A DNA stretch of 64,000 nucleotides from positions 29,919,001 to 29,983,000 of the forward strand of contig NC_068563.1 of NCBI RefSeq assembly GCF_022201045.2. Direction: 5' to 3'. The notes beneath the pieces were generated by a model. The model was not told where the DNA came from, searched no databases, and saw nothing but the letters and a program-made list of their open reading frames with translations. This DNA is from Citrus sinensis (taxonomy: Eukaryota; Streptophyta; Magnoliopsida; Sapindales; Rutaceae). Each line of letters starts with the position of its first letter. Position 1 is the first letter of the stretch. Positions 61,786 through 64,000 of this stretch are shown one piece after another. A program made the position numbers and the translations under genes.

Positions 61786-63610
61786 CTTGTGTTTCGCTTA
61801 TGTTGTCTGTTGTAATTAGATGAATAATCTAGGTCTTGTCATAGTGTAAAGAAGCTTGTAGCGTTGAGAAGCCTTTGTGTTTGGCTGAGAATTCCCAAGT
61901 TGTTTTGGGTGCGGTAGTATCTGTGACTCTGTGTTGTCGTATTTAGTGTTGTTAATTAATAAATGCATGATGCTTTTCGTGTTTAGGAATAAATCTTTTG
62001 CCTCTTTCGTTTTTATTTTCTTGATCTTGACATTTCTGCCAGATTCTTCAACTTAGATCTTTTTGGTATTTGAAAATTTAACGGAAACGAAAGATAGCAA
62101 CGGTAATAAAACTTTTGGCGGGAAAGATAACTGATCGTCAACAGTCTGAAGCTCGCGAAGAAATCTTGGCGGGAGCTAACACCTTTAGAAACCCAAACCT
62201 TTCTTGTGGGCCTTGGGCCCAATTCTCTGTGTTCAGCATTTCCCAAGTTTTCTCTTATGTATCCCCAACTTTTTGTCTTCTCAAACCCTCCTGGCACCAA
62301 AATTAGTTTATCAAGTGTTTTTTTCCCCCTTTTTCCGTCCTATTAGTAGTACTATTACTATATAATTTATATTAATCCACAACCTTTATGACATGAAAGC
62401 AAGAAAATAGTGGATTTTATTCTAGGCACGTAAAGTATAAAACCAAACCCTAGATTTTATAAGAGCAACTACAAGCTTAATCTCTCAAATAAATCATTAG
62501 GCTAAGTGTCTTATTTTGTTATAAAATACAAAATAAGGAATTTAATCTGATTGTTTTGTTTACTTGTCAATTTTTATGGTTTTATTCTTTTATTTTGTAT
62601 TTAAAGCATGAGTATTAATGAAGCTCAAACATTTAGACTTGAGTACTAGGAAGATCACTCCTTACCGCCATAACTAAACCTTAGTCTCAAAGTTTATGAT
62701 TTTATTTGATTTTAAAGTATGTTCGTAATTAATTAATATAAAATACCTTAATGCTTTTCAAAATTAAATTGAAATGCAACAGTTACAGAATACAAATGAA
62801 TCAATAACATTTTAAAATTTTCGTTTTGAAGAAATTTATAAGAGTAACAACTAACCAACGCACATATTTAGATGAGCGTCGGGTCGGGTCAGAGAGGCTC
62901 CAGACCCTGAACTAGATGGCCGGTGGTGTGGACCACCCACTGCCGCACTGACCCAGCTTCTTTCTTGGAAAATTTACAGAAAAAGAGAAAAGCTAGCAAG
63001 ACTTTTCTAAGTTAATTTTATTGGCTTTTCGTGTGTGGGTTGGCTTCATTCATGACTCATCATCGGTCAATGCTCTCTTTAAGTTTCTTTGCCCAACCAT
63101 TCCATGATCGTTTTCGCGGTCATCAGTTCACATTTACTTCTTCTCCTGCTTTAAATTTTTGGAGAAAAGCAAATATTTATGGCGGTTTTGCAATTGTTTA
63201 AAGTGATTTCTATTCTATCAAAAAACAGTAAGAATCATCTTTTTCTTTTTCTTTTTTCCAAAATCATTTTAAAGTGTTTTGTTTGAAAATAATTTTTTTT
63301 TCCTGAATGATGTTTAGAAATAAATTTAAATGCATTCTTGGTGTTTAAGAAAAGAAAAAAGAAAAACGAGAGAAAGTGAAAGGAAGAAAGGAAAATATTT
63401 TTCTTTTTATTTAGTTATGAAAAAGTAACTTGGAAGGGGATGATAATGGAGATAATAAAATAAACCTTTCTTGATTGCATGAACTCTTATCTCATAGATC
63501 GAATGAAGAATTGTTAAATCTTAACCGATCAATCTTTAGTCATCTTTTTATATTTTTTTGCAAATTTAAAAATATGTAATTAAAAAAAAAATCAAAGCCT
63601 TGAACATATA
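61786..63610. other. Downstream spacer of the SMXL gene
   Basis: 3' UTR (a plausible AATAAA-like signal lies near 61958), then AT-rich sequence. Around 62877-62960 there is a GC-rich patch (GTCGGGTCGGGTC) that may be repeat-derived. No gene is seen. Confidence 0.45.
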
Positions 63611-63612
63611 AA

Positions 63613-64000
63613 TAGGATTGGTAATGAGACGGGATGTGTTGAGATTTATCAATATCAGTCCCGTCCTATATATGTAAATGAGATTAAAAAAAAAATCACA
63701 CTTTCATTCTTATATATATATATTAATAAAAATACGTCTCAATCTCGTTCCAAAAGAGATGAGATTCTACGGGATCCCATTTCAATTGAAAAAATTCTCA
63801 TCATTAGTCGATAATGAGACGGGATGGGACGAGATTTGTCAATCTCAACCACATCCCATACATACAGGTGGGATAAAAAAATATCTCACTCTTGTCCTTA
63901 TATTTTTTTGTGGGACAAAAATATGTTTCACTCTCGTCCTTATATTTTTTTATGGAATAAAAATATGTCCCAATCCCGTCCCAAATGAGATAAGATCCCA
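63613..64000. repeat. Degraded tandem/subterminal repeat, cut by the window end
   Basis: Two diverged copies of about 190 bp start with AATGAGACGGGATG at 63623 and 63813. Each ends in a GAGATnnGAT..CCCA-like block. GACGGGAT and ATCCCGTC words occur in both orientations, as in subterminal zones of plant DNA transposons. The right end is not in the window. Confidence 0.6.

Noticed and set aside
1-64000. CRISPR array, operon or prokaryotic island
   Set aside because: No spaced short repeats with unique spacers and no polycistronic gene runs; the window is plainly plant nuclear DNA.

Overview
This is a window of plant nuclear DNA. It holds intron-rich genes with GT-AG (and two GC-AG) introns, AT-rich spacers, an LTR retrotransposon of the Ty3/gypsy Tat type, and plant-specific families (SMXL, CCR-type receptor kinase, APD RING ligase). 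The genes point to a eudicot. A woody rosid such as Citrus is my guess from overall protein resemblance; I could not test it.

Layout. 0.8-2.7 kb (-): an ER cyclophilin (CYP20-1 type, 7 exons, 207 aa), with an unfolded-protein-response-like motif upstream. 3.4-6.4 kb (+): an APD-type membrane RING E3 ligase (10 exons, 449 aa). 7.4-9.9 kb (+): a GT90/CAP10 rumi-like O-glycosyltransferase (6 exons, 463 aa), followed at 10.9-11.9 kb by a decayed, internally deleted tandem copy with a 24-G run. 12.8-13.7 kb (+): an intronless PDX1 vitamin B6 synthase gene. 13.7-18.0 kb: a spacer with a hAT-like non-autonomous element. 18.0-28.6 kb (+): three tandem PI-specific phospholipase C genes with the same nine-exon plan.

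30.3-41.4 kb: one complete 11.2-kb Tat-lineage retrotransposon inserted on the minus strand. It has a 5-bp target duplication, near-identical LTRs, a tRNA-Asp-like primer site, gag, protease, RT, two RNase H regions and integrase. Between pol and the 3' LTR lie a tandem array of about 122 bp and a spliced, oppositely oriented gene with a 'putative gypsy type transposon' domain. Its frames carry nonsense codons but no frameshift, so it looks young and recently disabled.

42.6-45.1 kb (-): an intronless CRINKLY4-related receptor kinase. 46.3-48.7 kb (-): mitochondrial ribosomal protein bS18m (5 exons), with a tRNA-type SINE in intron 3. 48.7-57.4 kb: a long AT-rich gene-free stretch with small inverted-repeat elements. 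58.0-61.8 kb (+): a D53/SMXL6-7-8-type strigolactone repressor (3 exons, 1093 aa). The window ends in repetitive sequence.

The host genes are independent transcription units, not an operon. The functional clusters are the PLC triplet and the GT90 gene with its pseudogene. All exon coordinates below come from reading splice sites and checking phase by hand; no alignment was run.
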